A DNA stretch of 64,000 nt from Drechslerella dactyloides (lineage: Eukaryota; Ascomycota; Orbiliomycetes; Orbiliales; Orbiliaceae): positions 186,001 through 250,000 of the forward strand of contig JAGTWJ010000013.1 in assembly GCA_020064725.1 (NCBI GenBank), in the 5' to 3' direction. A model generated the notes under the pieces. That model worked only from the letters and a program-made list of their open reading frames with translations, searched no databases and had not been told where the DNA came from. Shown piece by piece: positions 45,486 through 57,147 of the stretch. Each line of letters starts with the position of its first letter. The stretch's first letter is position 1. The position numbers and the translations under genes were made by a program.

Positions 45486-46926
45486 TAGGATATATTAAGC
45501 TGGTTGTGCAAGTGTTGTTATGGCTTGTTATAGTATAGTAGATTTTATATAGGAAACTATACTAGCTATTAAAATTTTACTAACTATAATTACTTATAAT
45601 ATAGCCTTCAAAATCTATTTTTTAGCCTATACTATTGTAGCTTTGATGCCATATTTATAAAATTACTATTAAGATAAAGAAACCTGAAACTTATTATTTA
45701 GGTTATAATATAATTTGAAATAGAGCAATAATACTAATAACTATGAATAAAATGTCCTCGCTAAGGTTAAAAACTTGTCTAATAGTCATAAAAGTCACCT
45801 AGAGAAAATACTAACATTGAATTATTAATTATAGTATTTAAATTAATATAAATTCAGATTTTAATAATTATTATTGATGAAATAGATAATAAACCATCAT
45901 TTTATTTAGTAGCTCGAGCTCTATTTATATAATTATATAAGCATTTTTATAATAATTTTAACTAAACTTCTAATAGTTGGACAAACTTTCAAACATTTTC
46001 TTAGATATTTTCTATAATAGGTTTTTTAAGAACTTTTATTGTATTAAGCCCTTATAGCAGGTTAACATGAAACCATGCTATCGAGGCAAACTATAAGATG
46101 TTCAAACAATCATAAATTGTAAGAATTACAGAACCCATTCATATTTTTCAAAAAGAGTTATGCCAAATACAACTGCTAATCAGTAAATTATTTTGGTGCG
46201 ACTCGCTCTGCAACTGCTTGCCTGATTTTAAGCTGACTGATTCGGTCCTGGGAAACGCAGTATACTATTTCTAATTAGCGTCTGAGCCCTTTAGCAACAA
46301 AGCTAGGCGGGTTTACTTATAAATACTATAACCTAGGTTTACCTGTTTCTCTGGAGGCTATGCCTACGTTTTTGCTTCACCGCGAAGCCCTAACGCTTCA
46401 TTTTACCTAGATAATAGTCTGCTATATGCTCCCAAAGAGCGTTGAAATTGGAAGCCGAGGTAAGCTGTCTCAAAGTTGCGGCCTAGCCGTGGTCTTATAA
46501 GCACAGCCTTAATTTAATATTTAAATTATAGAAAACTTAGAATAGAATCTTAAATAGATCTCTGGTATTTATATTATAGTAGAATTTAATCATTTTTGTT
46601 AAAGCTTCTAAAATAGCTTATATAAGTATTAATAATTATATGATTTATAGTAATATACACAGAAAAGAGATAGATCAAAGTTCTGACATATATAAAAAAC
46701 TATAAATTAAACCCTTCTCCAAAATCTTCCAAGATTGTGAGAAATAATAAAATAAAGAAAAATAAAAGAATGATTAAAGTAAAGAAAGAATGTTTAAATT
46801 AATAAATATAAAGAAAGAGACACCACCAGAAGTGTGGCCCAAACCAATAGTATTATCATAGATGGCTAAATAGCTTGGTCTGTAATTAGGTGGAAGTTAG
46901 ATGAGTTTTTCCCTGTTTTTGATTAA
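45486..46926. other. AT-rich region with a GC-richer island at about 46190-46510
   Basis: Mostly degraded AT-rich sequence with no gene. The island at about 46190-46510 has near-normal composition and no recognisable frame. It may be a remnant of unique DNA or of a younger insertion. Confidence 0.4.
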
Positions 46927-49900
46927 TTATTTGCTATTGCTGAGAATGTGTTTATGCTGCTTCTTGTTCTGGTATAAATTAGTAGAAGCCAGAAAAGAAT
47001 TAGTTATTTTGATTAAAAAGGATTGGCTATTAGTGGTGATATATTGGCTATCCTTGGAGAAAAATAATATAGAAAGAAAATGGTTAGTAGTGAAGATATT
47101 TAGAGCCACTTTTGTGGCTGTGTCCCAGAGCCTGACCATTTTATCATACAATGCCAACACGAGTGTCTTGCCGTCGGGCGAGAACGCCACGCTGCAGACA
47201 TCACTCATATGCCCACTCAGCACATTCAGCGCCGCCCCCGTGGCCGAGTCCCAGAGCCTGACCATTTCACCCGCCGACGTGAGCGTCTTGCCGTCGGGCG
47301 AGAACGCCACGCTGCAGATGTAGCTCGTGTCCCCGCGTAGAGTGTTCAGCGCCGCTCCCATAGCCGCATCCCAGAACCTGACCGTTTTATCGTATGATGT
47401 CAATGTGAGTGTCTTGCTATTGGGTGAGAACACAACACTCCAGACGTTGCTTGTATACCCATGCAGGGTGTTCAGCGCTACTTCTGTGGCTGAGTCCCAG
47501 AGCCTGACCGTTTTGTCTATTAATGCCAATGCGAGTATCTTGCCATCAGGTGAGAACACCACGCTCCAGACATCACTCATGTGCCTGTACAGGGTGTTCA
47601 GCACCGCTTCTGTGGCTGAGTCCTAGAGCCTGACTATTTTATCTGTCAATACCAACACAAATGTCTTGCTGTTGGGCGAGAACACCACGCTGTAGACGTT
47701 ACTTGTGTGCCCACTCAGTGTCTGTAGTAAGCTATTTTATTCATTTTAAACTTAAAACAACTGGTTTGCCTATTTGATCCTTTTTTCTAGTTTAAATATA
47801 TATCTAATTATATTTTTCTTTAAAATGAATATAAGTACTAAATAGTATGTTTATAACAACACCTTATTAATAATATATTAATTCTAAAGTAAAAACCATT
47901 TTATATTATAAATAAAAACCAATATATTCTTATTATTGTCTATCTAGAAAACTCTATAAATCTTATTCTTTAGTTATAAAATATTTATAAATTTATATTT
48001 ATTATTAATATTAAACTATCTACTGTTATAAATATTTCTAATATTATGTTTAAAAGACTAGCCACCTTGAACCAATATAGTAGATATTTTTGTAGAAAGT
48101 TATACATTTGACTATTATCAACCAGACACTATCTGCCTTATTTTAAGTAATATATCTAGTAATAATAAACATATTAAAGTTTTAATAATAAATGTTTTTT
48201 TATTATTTTTCTATTAATCTTTAATCATATTTTCCTAAGAGATCTTAATTTATAGATATTTATTTTTAATTTAGCTCTACTAAACAATAACTTAATGTAT
48301 TTGCTAGTAATCATTCTATATAATTTCTTTTTATTTATCTAAAAGAGACTTTTATCTTGAAAAAAATAATTAAAAAGAAAATTATAGAAAAATAAATAAA
48401 ATATTCTAATTAAGGTATAGCTATCTTTAGGTATATTGAGGATAGAATATAGTAATTTTAATCTATATTTAATTTTATTTTTTGGAATAAATAATAGATT
48501 TACTAGAAATAAAATAGATAGTAAATTAGTAAGATTAATAATAATATTAACTATTTGTTGAAATTCTTCTATTAACCACTTTTTTTTAATTTTGTTTTAA
48601 TCAACTATTAGTTTATTTAAAATTAGAAGATATATCTTTTATAGTTATAATAATTAGTAATTACTATAATATTTGAGAATTTTTTGGATTTATTTTTTAA
48701 AATTCTAATTTTCATTTCTAATAAATTAATATAGTATTATAGTATAGATAAACAAAAATATTATTATTCTAATAAATACCTAAATTTTATTTTTATTAGG
48801 TTATTTCTGTGGATAGGGATACTTCTTCTGTATATTAGGAAGTTTATATTCCTCTTTTATCTTGGAGAGCTTGTACTGCAGAAATAGTAATATATTATGT
48901 TTGATTTTTGGGATTTTGTGTAATATAAGATTTTTATATATACTTTCTGGTAATCTCTTAAATAAGAAATAAATTGGCAGATTGGGCCTATTTATCAAAA
49001 AAACTTATATATTTATAGGTTATATATCTTTTAGCTAAATAAATAAAAATATAATATCTTTTATGTCTTTTCTTTTGTTATATTTGTCTAATATATTAAT
49101 TAATAAAACTAACTTTAGCTTATAAGATATGGGCTTGGTTTTAGAAAAAGGCTATAAAATTAATTTATCAAACTACTCTTTTAACATCTTTATAAAAATA
49201 TCTAGATAAGTTTAGATTACTTTTTAAATACTTAATATTATATAGTAGTAATTGCTTACTAATTAATTTATAATTATATTAAAGAATCTTTTATTATTAC
49301 TATAATTAGCTTCACTTTTTTTAAAAAAAAAATTAACTATAAACTACTTTTTTACTTATAACTTCCTAATTATTATTTAAAAGATAATAGATTTTTTAAT
49401 CCTGGTTTTATTAATTAGTTAGAATATACTTTTCTTCTGAAGATTATCTACCTATTTTATAATATAGTTTAGAAAATTTACCTAAGTTTTATTTAAATAT
49501 TCTGGCTTATATTAGTTTATATAGCTCTTGAAGGCTACCTTTTTAATAATAAATAGATTAAAAATAATTTTTTTGGTTTAATTATTCTTATTATTTATTA
49601 TTGTTTGTTAAAATTAGTTTAATGATTGTTAGAAATTTAAATCAATAAAATAACTAGTGGTCTGGATGGGGTTATTTTAATCTTTGGGTGGTAATTGAAG
49701 TAAGAGTGTCTTTGTAAAAGTAGTAGTAGATAATATTGTGTAGGACTACTATATCTTACTTTTATAATTATTAAAATAATTATAGATACTTTAAATTATT
49801 AGTAAAAATAATTTATTTATTAGATCTGCTGTTTTTATTTTAAAGTATAGTATCTTATATTTTTGTATTAAATGGTTTTTAGTTATATTGTGTTTTATAA

Positions 49901-50600
49901 TCTGGTTGTTGGATATGATTAATCTATAATGGATATGTGGTTGGTTGTGTGGGTGAGGGGTTTTTCTTATTATTTTACTAATTTTGTATTGATTATAAGA
50001 TATGTTTTTAGAAGGGTGTTTATAATTTATTTAAAAGAGCTAATTGCTATGGTTTGATGGGTGGGTGAAATTTTGAGGAGTAGCCTTATGATTTAGGGTT
50101 TTGGTGATAATATTATTAATTTTGTAATTTTTTTATAATAATAGAGATTTTATTTTAAATTTAGCTATTATTATTAGAAATTGTTTTGGTGGTTTATTAA
50201 AAATTTTAATTTAAATTTATTAGTTTTTTTATATTATTTTCTTAAAATTGTATTATATAATATTTTTAAATTTTAGTACTGGTATATTTATAATAGTATT
50301 ATTTAATTTAATATTATATTTTGGTAATATTGGTGTTTTATTAGTAATTTTTATTATTAAGCTGGTTTTTATAGATGGGAAGTTTTGGAGTATCTAAGTA
50401 ATAGTATTTATTGTAAATATTAATTTATATATTTTAAATAGAAAATATATGATGATGATATTGTATAGGTTTATTTTATTAAATTTGTATATGTTATTGT
50501 TACTTTTGTTTTGTGGTAGTAGTGGGTAATGTTTATTTAGGATAGTAATTACTACTATAAGTGTTATAGGTAGGGTATATATTTAAACTATAATATAATT
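46927..50600 (-). pseudogene. Full-length RIP-degraded paralogue of the PNP-NACHT-WD40 NLR
   Basis: The minus strand is colinear with the open gene at 31.2-35.9 kb. The PNP domain lies at about 50600-49690, the exon 1 end and intron 1 region near 49670-49570, the linker and NACHT at about 49560-48000, the region corresponding to exon 3 start near 47850-47740, and WD40 repeats at 47727-46930. Relative to the open gene, changes are mainly C-to-T and G-to-A, creating stops at former Arg and Trp codons and destroying Walker A (GRAGTGKST reads as NKTRIKKSI near 49410). LPIYFLFKRLPESIYKNLIL near 48950 mirrors the intact NACHT. Only about six WD40 repeats remain, and 47130-47620 is much less mutated, leaving an open 225-codon frame at 46927-47604. 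No functional product is expected. Confidence 0.93.
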
Positions 50601-53600
50601 CTTATTATTAAATTAATAATTTATCTAAAATTATTATTTGAGTTTAAAGTTAAATTATAATATACTAAACTAAGGATTCTGAGAATAATATTAAATTTAA
50701 ATAATTTAATGATATTATAATATAAAAATTAAATAAGGAATAAAAGATAAAGTTTAGAATTATTTAAAAATATTACAAAGTTTTCCAACTTTATATTTTT
50801 ATAAAACAGAATTTCTCTGGATTCTACATCTTATTAACAATATAATATTATAATATAGCTTTGTATAACCTATAAAGCCTTATATAGCTTATAAACCTTA
50901 TATAACTAAATTATATTAGAAACCCTAGCACCTCTAACGCTTGTAGTATTGTCATTTTTGGATTAAAATAATAAGTAGCTGAGATTCAAAGGTAGAGAAG
51001 GTATAATGCTCTGTATTAAATGATATAATAAAGCCCTAAATCTATATTTACAAATTCTTTTATTCTATAAAAAATTTATTTTTGTTATTATTTGGGAGAG
51101 TGAGATTGTAATGTTTATTTATTTTTCTTTTATAGTTCTTATATGGTTATGTCAAACATTTTTTAAAAGAGATATCTAGAATTATATAAAATTAAATTAA
51201 AAGTAAGATTCTCTAATATAGATTTTATCCAATTTTGAATACCAATAATATATAATATCAACATTATACTAACTTATATTTTTATAATATTATAACTATT
51301 ATCTATATTACTATCATTTTGGAGTATATAACTACTGAAATTATTAAATTTATTAGGAAAACTATAAAAGATTTAAAGATTAGATATATTATTTCTTATT
51401 TTTTATAATTGACTATCTATGGAGATAAAAAGCTAGATATTTTTATCTAAGCTATTATTATAAATAATAATATTTTATTTTATATTAATAAAATATTTAT
51501 TACTTAAAATTAAAAAAGATAATTTTACTTCTATTTAAATTTAGTTTTGTTTAAAGTATTTACTATAAGAGCTTTTTTTTTTAACTAAATTATAATATAT
51601 TATTAATTTATTTTAAATAATTATAGATTTTGGATTTAATATCTCACAAAGTAGATACTTTTTTTCATTTTAATTCTAAGGAATTAGCAATTTTTCTTTT
51701 GAATTTTTAAAGTTAATTATTAGATCTATTTATTTTATTTAATAACCCCTAACTAAGATTTTTCTTTAGCTTTATTTTTTATATTAGGATTTCTTTTATA
51801 AGTATTTTTATATTTTTTTATATGATTTTTATTGTTGCTTTAATATTATTATTACTTTTTTTTTTCTTTTCTTGAGTCCTGGGACTGCATGTGTTTTGGC
51901 AGTGGCTCCTTTTTAAGCCTTTTAGGTTCCAATAGGTAAGGGGTTTTTTCCTTTTATCTTATTATGTGTATATAGTATTTTAAGATATTTTTTATATTTT
52001 GTGTTTTGTTTTGATATAGATATTTCTTATATTATGGATATTCTAGAAGAAAATAAATAAAAAATAAAAACAAGATTTTTGTATATTTATTTAAGTTGTA
52101 TTAGTGTTATCTTTCTATATGTACTATGATTGAACTCATATCTTTGGTTTAATAAATCCTAGTTTCTTGCCATGGACTAACTATAGAGATATATTAATAG
52201 TTATAAAGGAATATATAGATGGGGGTATAGATCCTGGCTTTGATTTTAAATGGATTAAAAAATATCTAATAACTATTAATAACTGTTGGTGACTACTAGT
52301 GATGGTTAATAATTGTTAATGGCCTTTTTAAATATGCAAGAATTATTAATATGATTGATACCAATCAAAATATACAAGCTTGAGCTGTTCTGCTTTAAAG
52401 TATATATCTAGGATTTTTACCTATAATATTATGTAATGATCTGTGGGGTAGCACTAACTACTATTTAAAATATAATTTTGTTTTTATAGTATGTGCTTCT
52501 TTAGCACAGATTTTATATAAAAAAACATTATTGAGTTAGAGGGCTAAGCTAGTTATGATACTATCTTTTTTTTAAATTTCTTTTAATTGTGGTAGTTCTT
52601 ATCCTAGTTTTTATTATGGTGTTGGTGCTGGTCCACATCTTGGTGGTTTTTCTAGTCTTCATCCTAGTTTTTCTTATTTTAGTTATTCTTTTGGTGGTTC
52701 TTGTTTTGGTGGTTTCTATTATGGGTTTTATCTTGGTATTTATGTTTTTGATTTTGCTTTTAGTAACCCTAACTATAACTTAGAAAGGTAAATATGTTTT
52801 TATTAATATCTATTGAGATCTTTTTTTTTAATTTATTCTGTTTACTTTGTTCTGTAATAAGTTTTAGTAGATTGGAGTAAAGCTCTTATTTAATATTTTT
52901 CTACTATTTTATTAACTATAACAGATATAGAGTCTTAGAGTATTCATTTCTGAAGATATCTGCTTACTACATCTTATAGCAACAAATATAAACTTGTATA
53001 CATTATCTTATTATTATTTTCTATTAATATATATATATATATATTTCCATAAAATTTGAGCTGCTAGCCATTAAAAGCACTCAACTTTGCAAATATCTCT
53101 ATTTCCCTAAATATACGCTTTTGCTGGTTAAATAGCACCTATTGCCCTCGCATTTAGGATAAGAACAGCCTTACTGGCCGACTCCACTTCTCTCACCTGT
53201 TCGGCCGGTTTTGAAGCTTCACATCTCCGGTTGGCTTTACGTCCCCTCTCAGGCTTTTTTAGCCGGCTTCGCGTTCTTTCCTCTCAGTAAATCTGACCAC
53301 CTTTGTATTTTTATCCAACTTAAATTTCTTTCTTTTTGGCCAGTTCTTTCTTTTGTTGGCTCCCCCTTTCTATTGTCTTAAGATTTTATTTATATAGAAA
53401 GATATGTTATATTATTATATTTTCTATAATGTACTGGAATTAGGGCTTATAAATCCTATTTATATATATATATATTATAAGCTCCCATATAAAATATATA
53501 AAAATTACAAACATTATAATATTATAAGGGACCACTTAATCTTCAACTAATGATCTAGTGAATTTAGGCATTATCTAAAAGATGGGGAGTTACTAAGATA

Positions 53601-55006
53601 ATTAATAAACTCTAAAAGGCATAAGTATAAATAACCATGCTTCACTGCCTTTTCATCAATCTCTCTTTATTATTCTTTGATATTACCATAGCATTGTTAC
53701 ACCAGCTTTACTTATTATCATCTTACCAGAGTTAAATGTATATAAGCTATCAGCAAATGGCCAATAAGGACCATTAAAGATTACTAATAATTATTAATTA
53801 TTTAATACTTTATATTTCAAAATGGTATTATATAGTCTTAAGCTTGTAAATTTTCCTATTTTTAAAAGCAATATATCTAAATATATAACAAGATACTCTG
53901 ATTATTTTTATGGCTGGGATTTTGTTAAAACCATAAATCTTTTAGAATATAAGTATATTCTATACTGTAAGTTGATGTGTACCTCTATAATAAAAAAGAA
54001 TTCATATTAAAAATATAATATAATTAAATAAATAAAGCTGGATATGAGTTGGTGAATATTTAGACTATTTAATATTAGTTTAATTTATTTTATTTATTTT
54101 TTAAAAAATCTTTGCTTAAGTATTGCCTAACTAGCTACCACAACTATATTTATATTAACAAATTAAAACTAGAAATTATTTTGAGTGTAGTTATTTAAAA
54201 TGCTGATATGTTTAGGTAAATTTTAGATTTGCTAGACATAGATTATACCTTTCTACCTCAATTATAAAGCTTATATATTAATTTTGTTTTGTTATATTTT
54301 AAGATGAGCTGCTATTTTTAAAAAGAGGATGTGTGTTTATGTGGTTTGATATATATTTGTAACAGCTTTATTATAAATTTTATAAAATTAAATTTAAAGA
54401 AGGATTTTAGGGAAAAAGCTTTTAAGGGGAGTATAGAACCTAAGACTCTTATGAAGGTAAAGAAAGAGATAGGAATGTTGATTTTACAATCATCAAAATA
54501 TAAGAAGTGAGCTACTACTGGAGCAGTTTGAGAGGTGTCAGTCTTTTAAGTCAAAAAGATAAGGAAGTAGATGTGTGTATATTGTGTCGTGTGTGGTGTG
54601 CATAATGTGAGTGTTTTAGTATATTGTTTTGGTGCAAGTAGTACAGAAAATTAGAAGTTTATAAAAAAGAATCTAGGCAATTAGAATTTCTTTGGTTTTT
54701 TGATAATATTTTATAAATTTAATTTAGAAAATTTTTTTGTATCCTTTTCTTTATTTTTTTTTTATTCTTGTTGGTATTATATATATTTTTAGAGGCTATA
54801 TATAATATAGATTTAATAATGGAATAAAGGTTGTTTAATATTATTTGTTGTAATTAATGTTAGGGTAATATGATGTCTATTTTCCCTTAACGAGTAAGCA
54901 CATAAGCGGGCACACTCATATTTGTATACATGGCATAGGATCGATAACTTGTCATCATGAGGCAAGAAGGCATTGAGCGCATGCGTCACGTCTTCGCTTA
55001 TATTGT
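50601..55006. other. 4.4-kb AT-rich, RIP-degraded block
   Basis: Extremely AT-rich with no intact gene. One plus-strand reading around 52590-52780 is Gly/Phe/Tyr-rich (GSSYPSFYYGVGAGPHLGGF), possibly a decayed low-complexity coding region. A tRNA-like patch on the minus strand near 52125-52195 (a GAGTTCAATC box) could be a mutated tRNA or SINE remnant. A GC-richer island lies at about 53070-53400. The remainder is unassignable. Confidence 0.5.
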
Positions 55007-55380
55007 GGAACCAGTATTAATGCTGGGACCATTCAACACATTTTGAATGCAGGTCCTGCTTGGCAGGTATCTTTTGGTAGGGGGGTTTTTTTTAAAAAAA
55101 AAGTACATCTAATAATGTTCGAAGACTTCTATGTTGGGTCGCGTCAGCATGGCTTTGGTTTTCCGTTTGGTTTTTGGAACCGTGTCAAATGTGTTGGCAC
55201 GTTTCTTGGACAGGAAAAGTGGTTGTCCAGATTTTTTTGTACAACACAAGTTGCCACCAAGTTGCCAAGCAACGCCTAAACTCGGGTAGTACCCCTCACC
55301 GACACGGGGCCACAAACTACATGCCAAGCATAACCTGCATCAACAATATGTTGGATGGTTCCAGAATTAATACTGGTTCC
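55007..55380. mobile_element. MITE-like 374-bp inverted-repeat element
   Basis: The ends are 32-bp inverted repeats at 55007-55038 (GGAACCAGTATTAATGCTGG..) and 55349-55380 (reverse complement), with three mismatches. The interior (about 310 bp) has normal composition and no recognisable coding sequence. No clear target-site duplication was found, so the true boundaries may lie slightly outside. It ends about 90 bp upstream of the small gene at 55471. Confidence 0.6.
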
Positions 55381-55470
55381 GCTACCCGAGAAGTCAAATG
55401 AAATGCAGACCGTTGATCTCCAGTTTGTGCGTGGCTGATAAAGCAGATCATATTAATATATTTACATATA

Positions 55471-56119
55471 ATGACAGCATACACCCGCGATACGCAGTCC
55501 ATTTCCCTTTCTCCAATGATTACAGAAGTTCCCACCGCTCTTGGGGTCTCCATATCTATGCCCGCCAAAATCCATCACAGCTGCATGGACATTCACATTC
55601 ACGCACAAGGACATTCCCTTCCCCATCAGGTCAGCATTGCTACCACCACTGGATTAGAAGCAACTCTAGACAGGCGCAGCGCCGGCCGCTGCGAAATCCT
55701 GCAAGACCTTCATGATTCCACGAGTTCCTCGTGTCTGCGCAAGATTTATTCAACCATCATCCGCGATTACTCCTCCGGCCGCATCGTCTGGCGACCTGGC
55801 TCGGGGTATCTTTACAGCATCGCTGGCGTATTGCTGCTTGGTCCGGTGCCCCAAAGTGAGCTGAAGGATAAGATTGTGGATTTGTTCAGCGTCGGCGTAT
55901 ACGACGTCTACTTAGAGTTGGTAAGGGTTATTTATATACTCTCTCATCACATGGCGCTATTCCCCATTACATTTACCAGCGCTTCCTACCTGGTTTTGAA
56001 TGTATAATCTTGTTGAGTTGCTTATGATAATGATAATCGGGCTGTAATTTTGTGTACAGTGCGACGGCGAACCAATTGCAAAAATGATGGCTACAACAGG
56101 GCCAGGTTGCATGTTGTAA
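55471..56119 (+). CDS. Hypothetical small protein in the AT-rich block (two exons, about 169 aa)
   Basis: Exon 1 is 55471-55920 (a second Met at 55516 has a better context). A GTAAGG donor at 55921 and a GTACAG acceptor ending at 56059 define a 139-nt phase-0 intron, and exon 2 (56060-56119) adds CDGEPIAKMMATTGPGCML. The frame has normal codon composition although the surroundings are RIP-degraded. Segments such as HSCMDIHIHAQGHSLPHQ and SGRIVWRPGSGYLYSIAGVL look like a folded domain, and ELKDKIVDLFSVGVYDVYLE is helical. No signal peptide is obvious and I do not recognise the family. Its survival inside the block is what makes it notable. Confidence 0.45.
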
Positions 56120-56357
56120 AAATATACGGGCGCCGCTTATACGCAGGTATATACGAATAAATTTTACGGGTGTGCTACGCACAAGCTGGCCTTGACGCAT
56201 ACATACAGCGTCCAAAGAACACGGAACAGATATCGTCGAAGCGATGATGCGGAGGGGGAGTGTTTTTTCAAGTAGCAACGTGAGTTGTTTGTCGCTATAG
56301 TGTGTACTCGTTGATACCCCGAGGTTTGGTTAAAGGGTGTTTTCTAAGAAGTAGGCC
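56120..56357. other. Short spacer
   Basis: Sequence of normal to AT-leaning composition between the small gene and the PNP fragment. No feature was recognised. Confidence 0.4.
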
Positions 56358-56521
56358 CATGCTTTAAAGTCTTAGCGATGATATTGTTGATTCTATTGTT
56401 TTGATATAGCAGAGGTTCTGACTTAAATTTGGCTATTATTATCAGAAATTATTTTGGAGGCTTGTTAAGAACCCCAGTTTGGACTAGCTAGCCTTCTTAC
56501 AATATTTTCCCAAAGTCATAC
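56358..56521 (-). pseudogene. PNP_UDP-domain fragment (third copy) cut by an LTR
   Basis: The minus strand reads YDFGKILQEG..LVQTGVLNKPPK..FLIIIAKFKS, then NNRINNII, which matches residues about 125-180 of the PNP domain in the 31.2-kb NLR (YDFGKTVQEG, LVQTGVLNKPPKQF, NNIITDC). It is moderately RIP-mutated, less than the copy at 50.1 kb. It stops exactly at the left edge of LTR copy 2, and no continuation is seen beyond that LTR, so the gene copy was broken by the insertion and a further deletion or rearrangement. Confidence 0.8.
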
Positions 56522-57147
56522 TGTTATGGAATAACAGCACAGCACCCGAATAACCTGCATAGACCTGGTTCCCATACAGACACCCTTCCCACATGGTACG
56601 CAAAGTAATGGCGTACTTATTTACCTTGTGGATTGGACTCCTATACTGGATGTATGACTATGTAGGCGTAGCCTATATAGAAGGGGAACCCACAGTGCAT
56701 TACCACATAGAAAGATAACCTCTATTATCTTTCTCTATGCGCAGGATACTGGTGTGCCTGCGATCGCTGCTAGCAACTCTGCCAAGATCGTGAGCAGTGA
56801 TCACCTTTGGACTGTGAGCAGTGATTATGCCAAGACCGTGATCACTTCACAATATGTCAACACATTTCTATTTTCTATGTATCAGCGAATATGTATTTAA
56901 GGAAGGACGTTTGCTGGATGATTCATGGCTTTTCTTTTGAGAACCATCGGTCAACTTAAAGATGCCTCTATCTATCTAGTTACTATAGACAGTTATTGCA
57001 CGTTGTTACTCTCTCTCTATTGTCCAGCACCTCATTACTTATCCATATCCACCTCCATTGAGAACCCAGTCAAGTAACGAGGGCTGAGAGACTACTCCGA
57101 AGTGTGAGTACGTTATATCTAGCTATCGGCTAGGTGTAAGTGTAACA
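56522..57147 (+). repeat. LTR copy 2 (626 bp)
   Basis: This LTR begins TGTTATGGAATAACAGCACA and ends GTGTAACA. It is colinear with LTR copies at 41297 and 58677. Flanks are CATAC (left) and ATATG (right), so no target-site duplication is visible. No retroelement coding sequence follows, so it is a solo or truncated LTR. It is only lightly mutated compared with copy 3. Confidence 0.8.

Noticed and set aside
52589..52783. 64-codon hydrophobic frame
   Set aside because: It is made of Val/Leu/Ile codons produced by T-rich drift. The alternative frame is more protein-like, so this is not a membrane protein gene.
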